Assembly: GCF_963576545.1 (NCBI RefSeq)
Contig: NC_083636.1
Coordinates: 3,276,383 to 3,340,382 of the forward strand
DNA from: Limanda limanda
Taxonomy: Eukaryota; Chordata; Actinopteri; Pleuronectiformes; Pleuronectidae
Length of the DNA stretch: 64,000 nt
Direction of reading: 5' to 3'
Shown here one piece after another: positions 12,840-27,004 of this stretch. The notes beneath the pieces were generated by a model. It saw only the letters and a program-made list of their open reading frames with translations, had not been told where the DNA came from and ran no database searches. How positions within the stretch are numbered: the stretch's first letter is position 1; every line of letters starts with the position of its first letter. The position numbers were made by a program, and so were the translations under genes.

Positions 12840-15230
12840 TAACACTGGCAGAGACATAACCGGGGAATAATGCGGTAATGGACACGAAAGGAGCAGGTTT
12901 CATCTGCTGCCGAGCGAGTTTTACAGGAGGAAATAAACTCGGACGTGTTTGTCCTACGACTCTCTGAAAGGTCGGAGCAACTTTTACAGAATCCATCGAA
13001 TCTCCGATAAGTGTCTTTACGTCCGTCTGTAAACTTCTGACCCTGGGAAGTGAGATATAGAGACAGACAGGATTTATGGATCATAATTTACTAAATGAAC
13101 ATCAGTTGTATTGAAGAAGACTTGAAACTTAAGATTTAGACATAAACTTATTTATTTATTGACGTTATAAAGTGAAAAGTAGTGTAATTTTCTCATAGAC
13201 TTCTATAGAAACGACCAGTGAAGTCGCCCCCTGCTGGTCATGTGATAGAATACAGGTTTCAGGCACTTCCACATTGGCTTCACTTTCCACACCTGGAGGC
13301 TGGAAGTCCATTTTTATTCACAGTTTATAGCTTGAGTAAATCCTGCTGATATTGACTTTGTTTGTCTTTAACTGCGTCAACAATTTCTGCATTTTGCTCC
13401 ATCATAATTATTATTTTATCATCTATAGCAAACTTGTTTTTGGGGCCAGAGACCGAAGATTTGTTGAGCTGCTGCAAGATCACATGACAGACACAAGTAG
13501 GATGTATAATAAAACTAGTTAATGTGCATCCTTTCTTTTCCTATAAAAACATAAATTTACGACTGTAACTTTTCCTTTTGACTCATGCTCTTTGGAGCCA
13601 TTTACACATAATGACGATAATAAGTTCTGGTTATTTTCACAAACTCTTGCATCCTGGGTTTAATTTTCCATACGGGACGGTAATAAAAAACAGAACCACA
13701 CTGAATCATGCAATAAAGACGGACAAGTCGACAGCAAACATGTGAAAGAAAGAGAAGATTAAGTGTCTGAAAACCATAAACTGGGACAAAGGCAGGTCAA
13801 CGAGAGCGGATTTGATCGGTTGCTTTCACATTTCATAATTTGTGTGTTTCGAAAAGCATCTCTTGAGGATTCCTGTGGGAGGAGGGAGCAGAGGAGGAAT
13901 CTGTTCTTCTGGCAAACACGTTGATTAATAATCTCTGCTTATTACAAAGCAGGAGGATCTTTTTTCACGTCCCCTCTTGGAATTTTGTTCCAAAAAGAGA
14001 TATTTGGCTTTTAATATCGCGGCTGGAGTCGTGACCGACCGACGGGAATGAAACCGCGGTCGTATCTCAGCCGATGGAAGGAGCCCAGAGGTTTGTGTTG
14101 ACAGAATAATGAGACATTAAGGGAGCTGGACGTCAGGAGTCTGCAGGGAAAGGATTCTTCTTTATTCCAGGATGGATTGATTGTGTTTTGGAAATAGTTC
14201 CTACACCCCCGCCCCCCCCCACCGGGCTCGTCATGAGGTCAGAGGTCAAGACGGAACGCTTGGCTCGTCACTGTGGGAGGAATTCTTCTAACTTGTGAAA
14301 AGCTGCACTAAGGTTCAGATGCTTTCCCTGAGATCTTCCTCAGAGGCTGGAAGTGGGAACGAAAACGTCCGAGTCAGCAGATCCAGATGTTTTCTTGAAC
14401 TCATGAGCTTTTGGGGATAAGGGTCGAAGCACCCCCTACTGGCCAGGGGTGTAACTACAAGGGAAACATGTTTTATTTCATTTATTTTGTTGCATAGTAC
14501 AGTTTTTAATTAGATTTGATTACATCTTTAATGCATTTTCTGTGAAGCCTAACTGACGCACAACCATAAAAAGTAACGTGTAAACAACACGGCTAAACAA
14601 CAACGCTGATCTACAGCAGAATTTATACACCATGTCACGCCTCCGGCCGCTCCACCCAGGCTCCGCCCCTCGTCTGACCCGAACAATCTCCTGCTGCGTT
14701 CCCCCATAAAGAAGGCGAGATCCAATTTTGTGAATTTGCGTCTAAATTTTATTCTATTTTATACTATTTCTATTTTACTTTTTTGGTTGTAATTATTGAG
14801 CATTGCTAGAAGAGAGCCTGTGACTCAAGCTTTTCATTACCAGCAACTGCTTCATGTTATTGTTGTGCATTTGATAATAAAAATCTTGAATCTTGAATCT
14901 TGTAAATAACCGCAACTTTCCACCACGTCCTCTTGTTGTGTATTAAATATTTGTCAACAATCACCAACAACATACGATGAACCATCAGGTTCTGCTTCCT
15001 CCTCGTGTCAGGGAGCGGCTGAGCAGCGAGACAGATGAATCCGGAGCAACTGGGTAGTAATTGCATATTTTAGAACCCTCGGATGAATTATCCAGCGCTG
15101 ATCTGTCATCACAGCAGCGTCATGTACAGTGAGGAATGTTGCTCTGGTATTTGCACAGCTGCAGGGGGTCATCAATTATTACACAGGACATTCGCACATT
15201 AGTTCAAGTCTTTCATCACAAGTTGTCCAA
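12840..15230. other. intergenic with dispersed repeats, no gene seen
   Basis: Holds a dispersed repeat at 13079-13310 (listed) and a retroposon-like end around 14840-14905 with AATAAAAATCTTGAATCTTG followed by more CTTGAAT tail units. Nothing coding is supported. Confidence 0.5.
13079..13310 (+). repeat. dispersed repeat with CTCF-like core, copy A
   Basis: AAATGAACATCAGTTGTATT, GACTTGAAACT and GTTATAAAGTGA also occur at 32043-32160. This copy additionally keeps TCGCCCCCTGCTGGTCATG (13224-13242) and CACATTGGCTTCACTTTCC. I know the family as abundant in percomorph genomes but do not name it. Confidence 0.75.
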
Positions 15231-15238
15231 CAAGGTAG

Positions 15239-15372
15239 TGTCCTCCTCCTCCTCCTCCTCCTCTTTCTCCTCCTCCTCCTCCTCCTCCTCCTCCTCCTCC
15301 TCCTCCTCCTCCTCCTCCTCCTCCTCCTCCTCCTCCTCCTCCTCCTCCTCCTCCTCCTCCTCCTCCTCCTCC
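15239..15372. repeat. TCC trinucleotide microsatellite
   Basis: About 45 TCC units with a single TTT interruption. The poly-L and poly-S frames here are artefacts. Confidence 0.97.
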
Positions 15373-15744
15373 ATCTTTGTCTCCTTCCTCAGTATTTGAC
15401 TCTCTGTATTTGATGAAGTTTAGAATCGTTCTTCTGGGACGTTTTCAGATCCGCTTGTCGTCTGTTTCAAAGAACAACACTGATCCTGAGTCAGTGAATC
15501 CCGGCTCTGTCGTTTCCCAGACGTTCAGCCACTTGTGGTCGAGTTTCTCAGAAGAGCAAAGGTGGAATTAAGTTTTCACTCCTGTTTTATTGCAATAATA
15601 AGTTTTTACGGAAAAGGTCTCATTTGCGGTTTACATTCCTTCAACCGGAGCCTGTAAAGATTTAGCACTTCGTGTTTTACAAACATATTAAAACTGCGTC
15701 ATTCAATCTCGACCACAAAGCTCGTCAGCGATGACACATCTAAA

Positions 15745-15782
15745 GTGTGTGTGTGTGTGTGTGTCTGTGTGTGTGTGTGTTT
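15745..15782. repeat. GT microsatellite
   Basis: GT repeat with one TC interruption. Confidence 0.9.
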
Positions 15783-17940
15783 CCTTCACACTGACCACGA
15801 CCTCCGGAGCAGAAAAACCCAGTTGTTATTTTGTGTTTTTGTTAATTGTCTCACGAGTCAAAAGTCGTCTTCTCTTGTGTTTCAGGGACGCAGCGTTTCT
15901 TCAGCTGATTAAGGCCACTTGAAAAATACAAGTTTAGCTTCAAATAAAAAGTTTAGCTGCTAAATAAACGTTTGTGTACCTTGCCAGTTGTTGTTATTTC
16001 TGATATTAGTGAGTCTGGTTGTGTTTCGCTCATTCCAATGATCTGAATTCCAGGTGTGGATGAATCTCTACGTGCAGATCTGGAAACTCTCAGCATCAAT
16101 CTGAGCCGACACACTGAATGTGTGTGTTTTCGAGGATGTGCATGAACTGATGTGTGTGTGTGTGTGATGCGTTTAATGTCTCTTAACGACTCCTGGTTCT
16201 CGCTGTGAGAAGGATATGGATCACCGCCCCCCCCCCCCGCTGCTCAGTGTCTGATAACTCTGTCCAATTAGAAGACAGAAGCTGCTGGTGAGGGAGACAA
16301 ATACCACAATTACCCAAAGTACCCGGCGCTGCTGCTCGTTCTTTATTAGAGAATCAATCTGGACCAGCAGCATCGGGGGGGGGGCGGAGGTTATTCTCTG
16401 AAAGGGTTAAAAATGCTTGTTGCTGTTCTGTAAAGATGAGTAAATAAAGGGGAGGAGTTTAGTTTTCACCATCTTTTCATGGTCATATTCAAGGACGTTT
16501 AAAGACTAAAACAGTCAAACATCAAATGTATTTCTATAAAAACAGCAAATTCTACTACAACTGATCGGGATGTATTTATATTTAAGATATATAAGAGCTT
16601 AGACTCCTCCCATCCCTCAGCCGAGCTACTTAGTTCAACCTCTCAGCGTCGCTCCATCACTTCTGTGATCGTGGCCATTACTGCCGAGTCATCAGAGACA
16701 ATGTCATCATCATCACCTTTGATTATGATCCCTATCATCATCATCAGCATCAGCGGCTGATTTGATTTGCGGCTCGACTCAGAGAAACCGGCTGAGGCTC
16801 ATTACACCCGAGGAAGTTGAGAGGAGGTCACTGAGGTTCAGTCAATTTAATTCACTCGTCTCAGGCTCAGTGGACAGTTTCCTCATCGGCAGCACGTTTA
16901 GCATCAGTCAGTCAATGGTGTTTTAAAATACACACAAAAGTATTTTCCCCTTATTGCCTGAATTAATTTCCAATTATATAAAAAAAAATAGTTTTTGTGT
17001 TTTTGGCTGTCATACAGATTCTAAATTAAGTGGAGATTGTTAATTTCAATATAGCATATACAATAGATATAAAATTAAGGTATGAGGCAAATTAGCAACA
17101 TTAGGCATAATGGGGCATAAACGTAATTTAACAAATTTTCCAGTCTCTGGTATGTAGATTATTATACTGATGCTGCTTTTGCTTGAATTTTAATAACAAC
17201 ATATGTTTCTGTACAATCATTGCTGTTCCATCATCACAGTATTTAAAATACAGCTTAATATCTCAAAATAACTTTGCTGCACAGTACCAAGGGGCTAGTG
17301 TGTATTCTCCAGTTCGACCACTAGATGGCGGCAGAGTACTTCCAATACCTTCATGGTATGTGTAGTATTTGCACCATCGGGCATTAGTGGGATAAAAAGA
17401 CCCGAATGGGGTTTGAGCAGAATTCGCGACATTCGTCTACAAGGGGTTAAAAGTAAAAGTACTTTACAATCTGCTACATCATCGTGGTTCGGCTCTGAGT
17501 CTCAGTTCGACCTCTCCTGTGTTTAAATCTCTACAAACAGACTCTTCATGTAATTTTCAGAAGAGGAAGATCACGCTGACCTCAGCTGTCGGCTTGTTAG
17601 TTTGTCCTCCTCCATGTGAAGACAGATGATGATGGAGATGAGCCAAAATGTCATCGGGACCTTAAACACCGAGAAACACTCGACTTGTGCTGTAAAAGAA
17701 ACTGTAAACGAACAGAAGATGGAGACTAATTTGTTGTTTATGATGCTGCTGCTGCAGGAGGCGGGGTCTAATGTCACCTGCTTGTTCTGATTGGCTCAAT
17801 GAATGAGTAGAAAGTTCAGATATTTGCTGATAAATTTAGAGGAGTAAAAGTACCTGAAAGTAAAGAACAGATACATGAAAGATGTACCACGGTGCAGTAA
17901 TTCTTTAATGTCACTTTTTTAACATTGTGAGTTGTGGGTT

Positions 17941-18090
17941 TTTACATTTTCTTTCATTTCCCAGGGAATAATTTATGGATCCTGATGAAAAATCAGGCAT
18001 ATTTAGGAGCTAATATCTATGAGTGAGTGAAATTTGGTGCAGCTGGATTGAATCAAAGTGACTGTTGGGCCTTTTGTGGAGGAATGAGCC
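17941..18090 (+). repeat. teleost dispersed repeat fragment
   Basis: CCCAGGGAATAATTTATGGA, TCCTGATGAAAAATCAGGCA, then GGTGCAGCTGGATTGAATC and TGTTGGGCC. Related fragments are at 30225-30375 (5' part), 32735-32810 (3' part) and, inverted, 33780-33860. Confidence 0.6.
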
Positions 18091-21000
18091 GAGTGAATGA
18101 GCTTCTATTTGTTATATAACAGTAGAAAAACATCATCTTTGATTGATATATATATACAATTTTGCCAGAATCGTCTCTGGAGTTTTTTCTCTTGCAAGTA
18201 GTAAAAACCAGCTGGAAAATCCATTTAATCTAATATTCCTGATTAGCAGCAGATATATCATAATGTGCAGCCATGGTTTTTACCTCAGGCTCAGTCGTGT
18301 CTGTTTATGCAGAATAAAAGTTGATCTTTTCTGTTTTTTTATTTCCAAAAGTTCTAAAGTTAGACTCAAGTTTTTCTCATCTCTCTCCACCCGTCGTCCT
18401 CAGACTGTTTATGGGCCTTTAATCATGTTTATTATGTCTGGACTTAACAGAAAAACATGTTTTCTCATCAGCTGACACACTTGACTGACATTCGCATGGA
18501 CACATTATTTTTTCCTCTCCTGAATTCCTCCCTCTCTCTCTCCCGGTGACCTGGAGCTTCTCCTCCAGAGTCTCGGGACGACCCGACACCGGATCCCGAC
18601 CAGGAACCGCCGGGTTTCTGCTCCCCAGCCAGAACGCACGCCCTGTTTAATGAATAAATAACGGTTTGGCCCGGTGCTGGATCACAGGCGGACATGTTTT
18701 GAGTTAGTTCACGGCAGGAAGAGGCGACACAGATACTGAGGAGGGGAAATACCAAGAGAGAGGGAATAACATGTCGGGGGGGGCAAAGAAGAAGAAGATC
18801 ACAGCTCGTATCAGGACAGAAGGGACGGGGTGTTGTTGATGTGGAATCAAACCGAGTCGACCAGTATCAGTTGAAATGGAGCCGGACTGATGACTTACAG
18901 ACTTTCACGCTAAACACACGACTTATCCCGATATATATATTTCATGCTAACGTGTTATTGTCTCTGCTCAGTGGAAACCATCAAACATTTCATTAGTTTA
19001 AATTCTGTTCATGTGTTTCAACTTTAATAACTTGTGTTTATTTGGCTCCGACCTTCGAACCCACAGGAGCATTTACGAAGGATAATTTTGTTCTTATCTA
19101 ATAATGTGTTATTTAAAGCTTTACATCTGCTAGAGATGAAACAGTTTTCAAATTCTGTATTTAGGGATTATAGTGAACAAAATGATCACGGTATTGTTGC
19201 TGTGAATGTTCAGATATTACTGATTCACAATCTATAGTCATTTCACAGTGATTTTAAGTTTTTTATTATATTCATAGAGAAACTGTCGAGGTTGCCAAAA
19301 CTGTTAGTTAAAAGTTTTGTTATTGGTGGGTGTGGAATTTGGAATATTGCAGCCAGGCCTGTTTATGTGTGTATATGTATATGGTTAATAAAAGTGGTCC
19401 CAGAACCGAACCTTGTGGGACCCCCTTGAGTTCCAATACCTCTGAGGTCAGCGGTGTACATGAACACTTTTAATGATCACTGTTCATGAACCTGATCATC
19501 TTTTTGGGGAACAGTAAACTGAACGAATCACGTTTTACAGCATCGTAAAAAAATAAAGTTTTGATAGACGCCCAATTTTTAAAAATGATTTTCTGTTTTG
19601 AAATCACACAGCTGTAGCAGAAACCTCTATCAGTGCATTGCAAAACATCGGAACATCATCTGTGCCACATTTTAATCTAATAAGGAGAAGCAGAGCAAAG
19701 TCAGAGAGGTCACCAGTAAACTGAGAGAAGAAGTTCACCACTAGGGGGCGGTAATGCACCTTGGAGTTGCTTCATGGTGAGATACAGATATTGGATTAAG
19801 TGGCTTTACGAGAGTTATGGACGAAAACTAAACTAATAGTGATAAAACATCAGCGTTAAGACATAACTTCAATATGTTGCTTATTAATGTGAACGTTATT
19901 TATGAAGATATGAGCGAGACTCTTATTCTAAATGATGAACTATGAATGTGAACTTCATCTGAATCTTTATGAACTTAACTTTGAGTCTCGCTCAGCCGGA
20001 GAGATAATATAAAACAAATGTAATATTTCTTAGATATCATAACTCAACTTCCAGCTTCAACATCGTCTGGTCTCGGGATTTTCCAGCATTTCCTCTCGGT
20101 GACGTTTCTCCTTCTCAGACGTCCACAAGCTGGATGGATGAACGTGTTATGGAACAGAAGTGTTGAGGTGCTCACACAAAATATATAGTTTGGTGGAGGA
20201 GGTTCATTTATGAGCAGAGACCCCCGGGGGTCCGCTCACTCACTCGACCCCACGCCTGGTGTCGTGACCCGGCCGCGACCCCTCATCACTTCTCACTTCC
20301 CGCTTCACATTTTCCCACCGACATTCTGACGCAGCGCCGCTGGTCTCCGAGGCGTTTAGATGCCACCTCGTTTAATCTAAAGTCAACAAGAGGCCGAAGG
20401 TCAGAGTCCTTTCAAAGATGTTTCCCTACTTGTCCTTTTCAAAATAAACTCTTCCCCTGCTGTTTTATGGATCCACTGAGGGGGAATGAAATGGAAGGTT
20501 TGTTCTCAGATTAAAAAAAAGGAGCTGGAGTTGAGACGTTGTTTAAACTGCAGGTGACGTGTGTTTACAGGTTGGAGCCGAGGTTCCTGCTGGAGTGACG
20601 GCCTTGTCAAATAAACATCACGCTAAGTGTTAGCTCCACAAAGAGTCAAACTAGCACGGCCGTGTTTCACGCTACCGGTGTTCACCTCTCCGGAGAGTTT
20701 GTCGCGGGATTTTAATGATTCCTCGTGAAACATGTTCCCTGAGAGAAAGAAAAAACCCTTGTTTAACTGAAGCAATGTATAATTTGAGCGCCTGAGAAAT
20801 CTCATCATTAACCATAAAGCAGCTCGAGAGAGAGAGAAAAGCTCGAGAGATTCACGTCACATTTCCCCAGGTCGGCGTTTGAGGAAATCATACGTGTGTG
20901 AGTAATGTTCTTTCCTCCACCGGGTTTATCACCAGGACTCCAAACACCCGGTTCTCCCACAGTGTTTATGGCCCTTCTGCATAATTCATAACAGCGGTGT

Positions 21001-21379
21001 CATGTTAGGAGAAATAAATAAAAGTGCCGGCTTTGTAGATGTTATCACACGTGTTCCTGTTCTGTACGTGCTGAGCATCGCGGCTGCAGGGTCGCCCCCC
21101 CCCCCCCTCACTCTGTCAGAGGAGCCACTGTTTGGTCTGGTGCAGCAGAAATGTTTCGTCTGGACCGAATCGTCTCGATTAATTATTGAATTTGGAGGAA
21201 ATTGAACAGCTGCCCCCCCCCGAGGATCAATTCCAGAGACTTTGATAATCCCCTGACTTTTCATTTAGCACCACCTGCTGGTGGAATCTCCCACTCACAC
21301 CCATTTAAATGTTTCTCTGTTGCCAGCATCAGGTGGAAATGTTTCAAATTCGTCTTGGTTCATGTGCTTTGCATGACAA

Positions 21380-21600
21380 GTGAAGCCGAAGCAGTTTGAT
21401 CGCCCCCTGGTGGCTGGCTGCAGTATGGCTCACAAACATGGCCTCCTCCAAGTCTACGTAGACATTAAATTAATTTTTCTAAAAGATGGTTTCTTGTCAT
21501 TTTCCTCTAAAAAGGACCACGTGATTGGCTCAGCCCTACTCTCATTCTCATTGGCTGTTTGTGTTGTCTGTTAAAACATGAATGAACGAGTTCTATCCAC
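21380..21600 (-). repeat. dispersed repeat, inverted relative of 43640-43800
   Basis: CGCCCCCTGGTGGCTGGCTGCA followed by ATGGCCTCCTCC is the reverse complement of a block at 43690-43760 (GGAGGAGGCAGG, GCAGCCAGCCACCAGGGGGCG). It carries a CTCF-like core at 21398-21417. Confidence 0.6.
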
Positions 21601-23588
21601 ATGTCTTATATTTCTATGGAGGAAAAGTTATTTTTGCGATAATTATCTTTATCGTTTTATCGCCCAGGCCTAGCTCCGACTTACTCACGTACTTGTTGCT
21701 GCGTCAGAGTTTTTATTCTTGATTTATTTGAGTCTTCATTAATAATGTATTTGTGAGGGAAATGAAACGATTAAAATAAATACAGATAAATACAGTTTTA
21801 GACACAAGAAGAAATTATGTTTCGATCAAGACAAAGGTCGATGTCTCTTGTTTTCTAACTTTCTAATCTTCTCTAATGATATCACGATGATCTAAGTATA
21901 CGATTGCAGTTGTTGTTGTTGTTGCTGTTATTATTGTTGTTGGCAGCATTGGCTCTCGTTGTCCTCCTCCTCCTCCTCCGGCCCTGGATCTATAAATAGA
22001 GAACATGACGCTTGTATCGAGATGATAAACGGACTCATCGAGGCCTAATTTCCAGAGGCAGGAAATCACCGGAGAAAAGCTGAACTGTCGGAGGCCGTGA
22101 TTCTCTCCTCGGGGAGAGATCCGTCACAAACTACAACACAGGAAGTGGACGTCTCATGATTCACGGTCGAGTAACATGTCGTACATTCAATCTTCCTGCG
22201 ATACCACCTCCGTCTGCTCGTGCCCACCCGGGGGGGGGGGGGGGGGGGGGTACTTTCTGTGTGATATACTATTCAAATGACCTCATCTCAGCTCTGCACT
22301 GTCGGTCACTCACCACCGCTTCCTCCCCAGCTGCAGCTACACTGCATCACGTACAGTACACACAATACACACAACACACACAATACACAGCGTGGTTGTG
22401 GAGTGATATACCGTCTCGTGTGATGCGTGTTGTTCTTTTGCCTCCGTGTGGGATTGTGTTACATCTGCGTGTGCGTCAGCGTGCACGGACGAATATTTTC
22501 AATGTGTCCTCACGTCCACGTTCAAAGAAATGTGGAAATTAAATCCTGGCGGGGGGGCGACTGCCTGCAGAGCTTTTACAACTGCACCGGGGGGGTGAGG
22601 TGACAAGAGCGATCTATCAAACATATAGAGCTACTGCACAGTTTCCTGTAATTAGAAAGAAATACAAACTCATAGGTTGTCGAGGGTTTGTGAGCAAGAG
22701 GCGAGTAAGAGTCAGACGACCTTTAATGGTCAGTGGGACAGGAAGAGGAAGTGAAGGAAACATCAAGACAACGTTGTTTCTTCTGTGAAGGACGTTGTGT
22801 CTTCAGTTTTGTGTATTTGCCAAATTCAAAATGTTTAAATTCTATTTCTATAGATTCACAAATCTCAACATGACTGGACACATTCTCGAGCTCCTCCCTT
22901 TAAGGCCTTTCAGAGGGAAGTGACAAAAACAATACTTCTAAAAATATCATAGAAATCTTTTGCGTAATCCTCCTGACAAACAAACAAAGCAATGACAACA
23001 CAACCTCCTCCCTGGAGCTAATAATCCACAAAAACACTGTGTTTATGATGAGCGCATGTTCTATATTCCTCTGATTGTTAACACACACCACAGAATGACA
23101 CCAAACAACACAACAGTGAGCAACACGATCCTCCACCGCCACTGATCTCACGTTAATCCCACACACACCACACCCCTCTGCTGCTAATACTCACTAAAGA
23201 ACAACATGTGTGTGTCAATCCACACCTGAAAATAGTCCAAAACAAACACATCCTGGTGTTTGTGTTGAATTTGCGACACACAAAAGAGAGAGAAATCAGA
23301 AACTAAGAACCGACAACATTGAGTGAGCAAAGAATTAGTGATTTGAGGCTAAATAGCAGCAGCTGTACACAAATTTACTTTACAATCTTTGCATTTTATC
23401 ATTCATATATGTTCAGAGGATTCCCAAAATAATAATAAATATTTGCTTAATATGGTCATCACCTCTGGATCACTGATGATGTTCCTCTTCCATCTCCACC
23501 AGCAGAGGGCGCCATTCTTTGCCAGTTTGATCATCTCCAGTTGTCTTGGTTTAAAACACAAGTGTCAATCTTATCTTTGCAGGTCTTC

Positions 23589-23590
<2 letters not shown>

Positions 23591-23673
<83 letters not shown>
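23591..23673. repeat. GT microsatellite
   Basis: About 41 pure GT units. Confidence 0.97.
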
Positions 23674-23676
<3 letters not shown>

Positions 23677-23966
23677 TAGTAATCCAAGCTGCTTTCCTCT
23701 CAGTGCCGTTCAGGCCTCCTCTGATGCTCTGGAGTAAATATGAAAATAAAGCTTCAAGCAGGAAAGCCCTAATTAGTCTGTCACTCCAAAAACGCACCGT
23801 CCAGCTCACCTCCCTCACCCCCCCATCCTCACCCCCCCCCCCCCCCCCCCCCTCTGGTCCTCACCCACAGTATTTTCTCCCTCCTGTCAAGTGTCAGATT
23901 TAATCTGGTGCAGGGGTCGAGCGAGCCCTGGGGTGCAGGGAGAGACCCATCATTTTGAGTTTGTTT

Positions 23967-23977
23967 GTGTGTGTGCC

Positions 23978-24031
<54 letters not shown>
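23967..24031. repeat. GT microsatellite
   Basis: About 32 GT units with one GC interruption at the left end. Confidence 0.96.
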
Positions 24032-24032
<1 letters not shown>

Positions 24033-26059
24033 TGGATAGAACAGACAGAGGAAAGGTTTGGGGGTGCAGGGAAGGAAGCAGCCTGACAAATTCAATAAAA
24101 CGCCTCTGAAGCGCCGCCTGCTTCACTTCACCTCTCAGGATAAATACCAGTTTGTCTAAAGCCACCGCTCACTGTGTGTAACCGTTGTGTGTTACCGTCT
24201 CATTGTTTGTGTCCCTGTTGTGTCTCCGAGTGAATCCAATCACCGGCGTGACCATCGCTCATGGTGCAGGACCGAGACGATGATGATCTGGGATCTGGAG
24301 GATTGATCTCATCGATTAGCCGAACGCTCCGTCCACTTTCTATCAGTCATTTTCTCAACAAGGCTCCAAAAAACCCTGAATCTGATCTGAGAGAGGAAGT
24401 GAGATTTTATCTGGGACCCGACAGTTTCCTCTGAGTGATGCTCGGAGTGGAAACCAGATATTTGCCTCAGATATTTTGTGGAAACCGCGAAGAACAACTA
24501 GTCAAAAATAACAGTAGTTTCACCAGATGTAAATGTGGTGGTTGTGGTGGTTTTATAAAAAAATTTAATAAAGTGTGTAATAGAAAACTTGAGCTTTGAA
24601 CTGTAAAGTTGCGAAATTACCAATATCTCAGCTTCTTTTCTTGAGGCTGCATCAACAAAGTTAAAGAAAATAAAATGTGCCAGTTTTGAACTGGGAAGTT
24701 GTAAAATGCAGCTGTTTTATTTTGAAAAACTCTGGGTGGAGCTTTGTATCAGAATCTTCCTGTTTTCTCCCAAGCCCAAAACTGCTGATCCTACAAACAC
24801 AACCTCAAACAGACGACAGACACACATCTGATTTGCGTGTGCGTCACATCCTGCACTGCACAAAAGCAGATGGTGATTGTTTAAAATGTTTTAACCCAAA
24901 AGCTTCAGTATGAATGAAGCCTTATTCATCGTAAAACGAACAATTTGTCAGCTTATGTCACTTTTTTCGAAAAAGTTTGAATTGATTTATGTTTTCAAAA
25001 GTGTGAACTCCTGAAGTTCATGAGTCACAGCTGATTCTTCTACTGAAGTTATGGAAGATTTATGGATCCTAAGAATGTTCACAGCTTCTTCTTTTATCCC
25101 GAAAACAACACAGACATGGATCCATTTTGTAAACTATGTGAAAAAAAATCACAACAGTGTGTGTCTGTTCAGGGGGGGGGTCAGGGTTAAGTGATGGGGT
25201 GAGAGGTGCAGGGAACCAATGCCCCCCCCGAGTGTCAGGGGCCGAGGGCAGAACTCTCTCAGCGACCAAGTTCCAAGTTCAGGACTGAAGTGAAACTAAA
25301 GAATCCTTCAGCTGAACTTCACGTGCAGAAAACTTGAATTATGAATCATAATTCATACTTAGAAAGTAAAACGAGTTCTGAGCAACGAAGAGTTAAAGCT
25401 TCTACACAAGGAAACTGACGACGTCACACTTCCTCAACGTGTCTGAATATCACCTTTAGCGTTTTCAATTATCTGCCGCCTAATTTTCATGTTCCAAAAA
25501 TAACATCGTTGTGTTTTTGTGTCGATTAGTTTTTACGGTGCATAAAAAACTCATTTCCAGCGAGAGCGGCGAGACCTTTGTGGACGTGAACTTAATTAAA
25601 ATAATAGTTGTTCACTGTCTGGGAAGTCCGAGCACTTTAATTTGTTTCTCTGCCCGGACGTTTTCCTCTTCTCTTCCTCCGGTGAGTTCTCTTGAACGTG
25701 TGTAAACCACCTTGAACTGTTGAGAATCGATGGTCAGGCCCGGTGGCGTCTTATTTGTGAAACTCGACGTGCGTGCGCAGAGAGTGGGCCGCGCTTCGGG
25801 GGGGGGTAGTATCAGTAATCGTCTGGAAAAGCTTCCAATTAATGAGCCAGATGGTATTTTCACAGTAACACCTGTGAAGTCCAGGAGCTCAGCAGGCAGG
25901 AATTCATTCCACTTAGAGTAATATTTCAAAAAGCTTTATACCCACATCCCTGTTTCTTCTTCTTCTCTCCGCTGCTGGAAGCTCCAAGTGTAGAAAACAC
26001 GCTTTGCATCTGACTCTAGCGAGTCGGACGCCACTACCCAGCATCCTCTCTGGTTTCTG

Positions 26060-26644
26060 AGTAGGGACTGGAAACTGGAGTCGGGACGTGAATAGGGACG
26101 GGAGTGGGGACTGGAATCGGCAGGCACCTCCCGATACGATACTATCCCGATATGTATTGCGATTCTGTAAGTATTGCGATTCGATATTACGATTTCCTGC
26201 GTTTTCTTTTGGTTATCTTTTTTTTTAAATACTGGACCATGGAAAAATGTTGAATTATACGTTCAAATACAACACAGTCAAATTCACTTAGAGCTTTACA
26301 AGTTTTATTTCAAATATTAACATTAACTTAATGACTGCCGGGCAGCCAATAGAGAAAATAAATAAAAATGTGCCCTATTATTGTATAGCTCCTGTCAACT
26401 GCACACAAACTGACAGATTAAGAAATGTAAGCCACTTAGGCTACTTTTAAACAATAAATAAAAGATAAATTAAATAGAATGGATAAAATTTTACTTAAAA
26501 TATAAACTTTGAATTAAACAAAAAGGAGGCTATTGTTGTTTGCATGTAGGCGATGCAAAGCTAGTGCTTGGGTATGTTTCGATTCTTGTGCTAAAATTAA
26601 AATCATTCACAAGAATCGCGATTTGTAACTGAATCCCCATCCCT
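26060..26644. mobile_element. non-autonomous DNA transposon-like element between 27-bp direct repeats
   Basis: The 585-bp segment starts AGTAGGGACTGG and ends CCCCATCCCT, an imperfect terminal inverted repeat (AGTAGGGATGGGG when the right end is extended by ACT). The same 27-bp sequence, beginning ACTACCCAGCATCC and ending TGGTTTCTG, lies on both sides at 26033-26059 and 26645-26671. The interior has a GATACGATACTATCCCGATA motif and a CGCGATTTG motif common in fish repeats, and no transposase frame. Confidence 0.7.
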
Positions 26645-27004
26645 ACTACCCAGCATCCTCTCTGGTTTCTGGGGGGTTTCAGTCCTTCCAACTGTCTGAA
26701 AACGACTTCCAGGGGCTGAATACAATGGAAAATGGTAAATTCCATGTGTTGGTGTGTGTATCAGTTGAGATGCCAGTCAGGACTGAGGCCCGGTGCACAC
26801 GAGCTCAATCGTATTAGTTGGACAAACACGGCAACATGACAGGATGAAGCAGGAATGTGAGTGAAGGCTCAGCGGCGTCCGAGCGCTCGACCCACCGCGA
26901 CTTGTCCTCCGTCAGAAATGACTAATTATGACTGAGACCACATTAGCTGCATCGATAAATACAAAACGTGTAATGAATGTCTCTCTATGGGGCCGTTTGG
27001 ACAG

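Larger units (their letters stand above)
15800..26030. other. intergenic desert, no gene seen
   Basis: No coding exon with splice sites is recognisable on either strand. Contents are microsatellites, poly-C/G tracts (21098-21109, 22231-22251, 23833-23852), small repeat fragments (17941-18090, 19375-19460, 21380-21600, 21625-21675) and GC-richer unique blocks at 18480-18770 and 20210-20410 that could be regulatory. A perfect 14-bp palindrome GACCCCCGGGGGTC lies at 20219-20232. Confidence 0.5.

Noticed and set aside
15129..15413. Poly-Leu and poly-Ser frames
   Set aside because: Readings of the TCC microsatellite in two phases.
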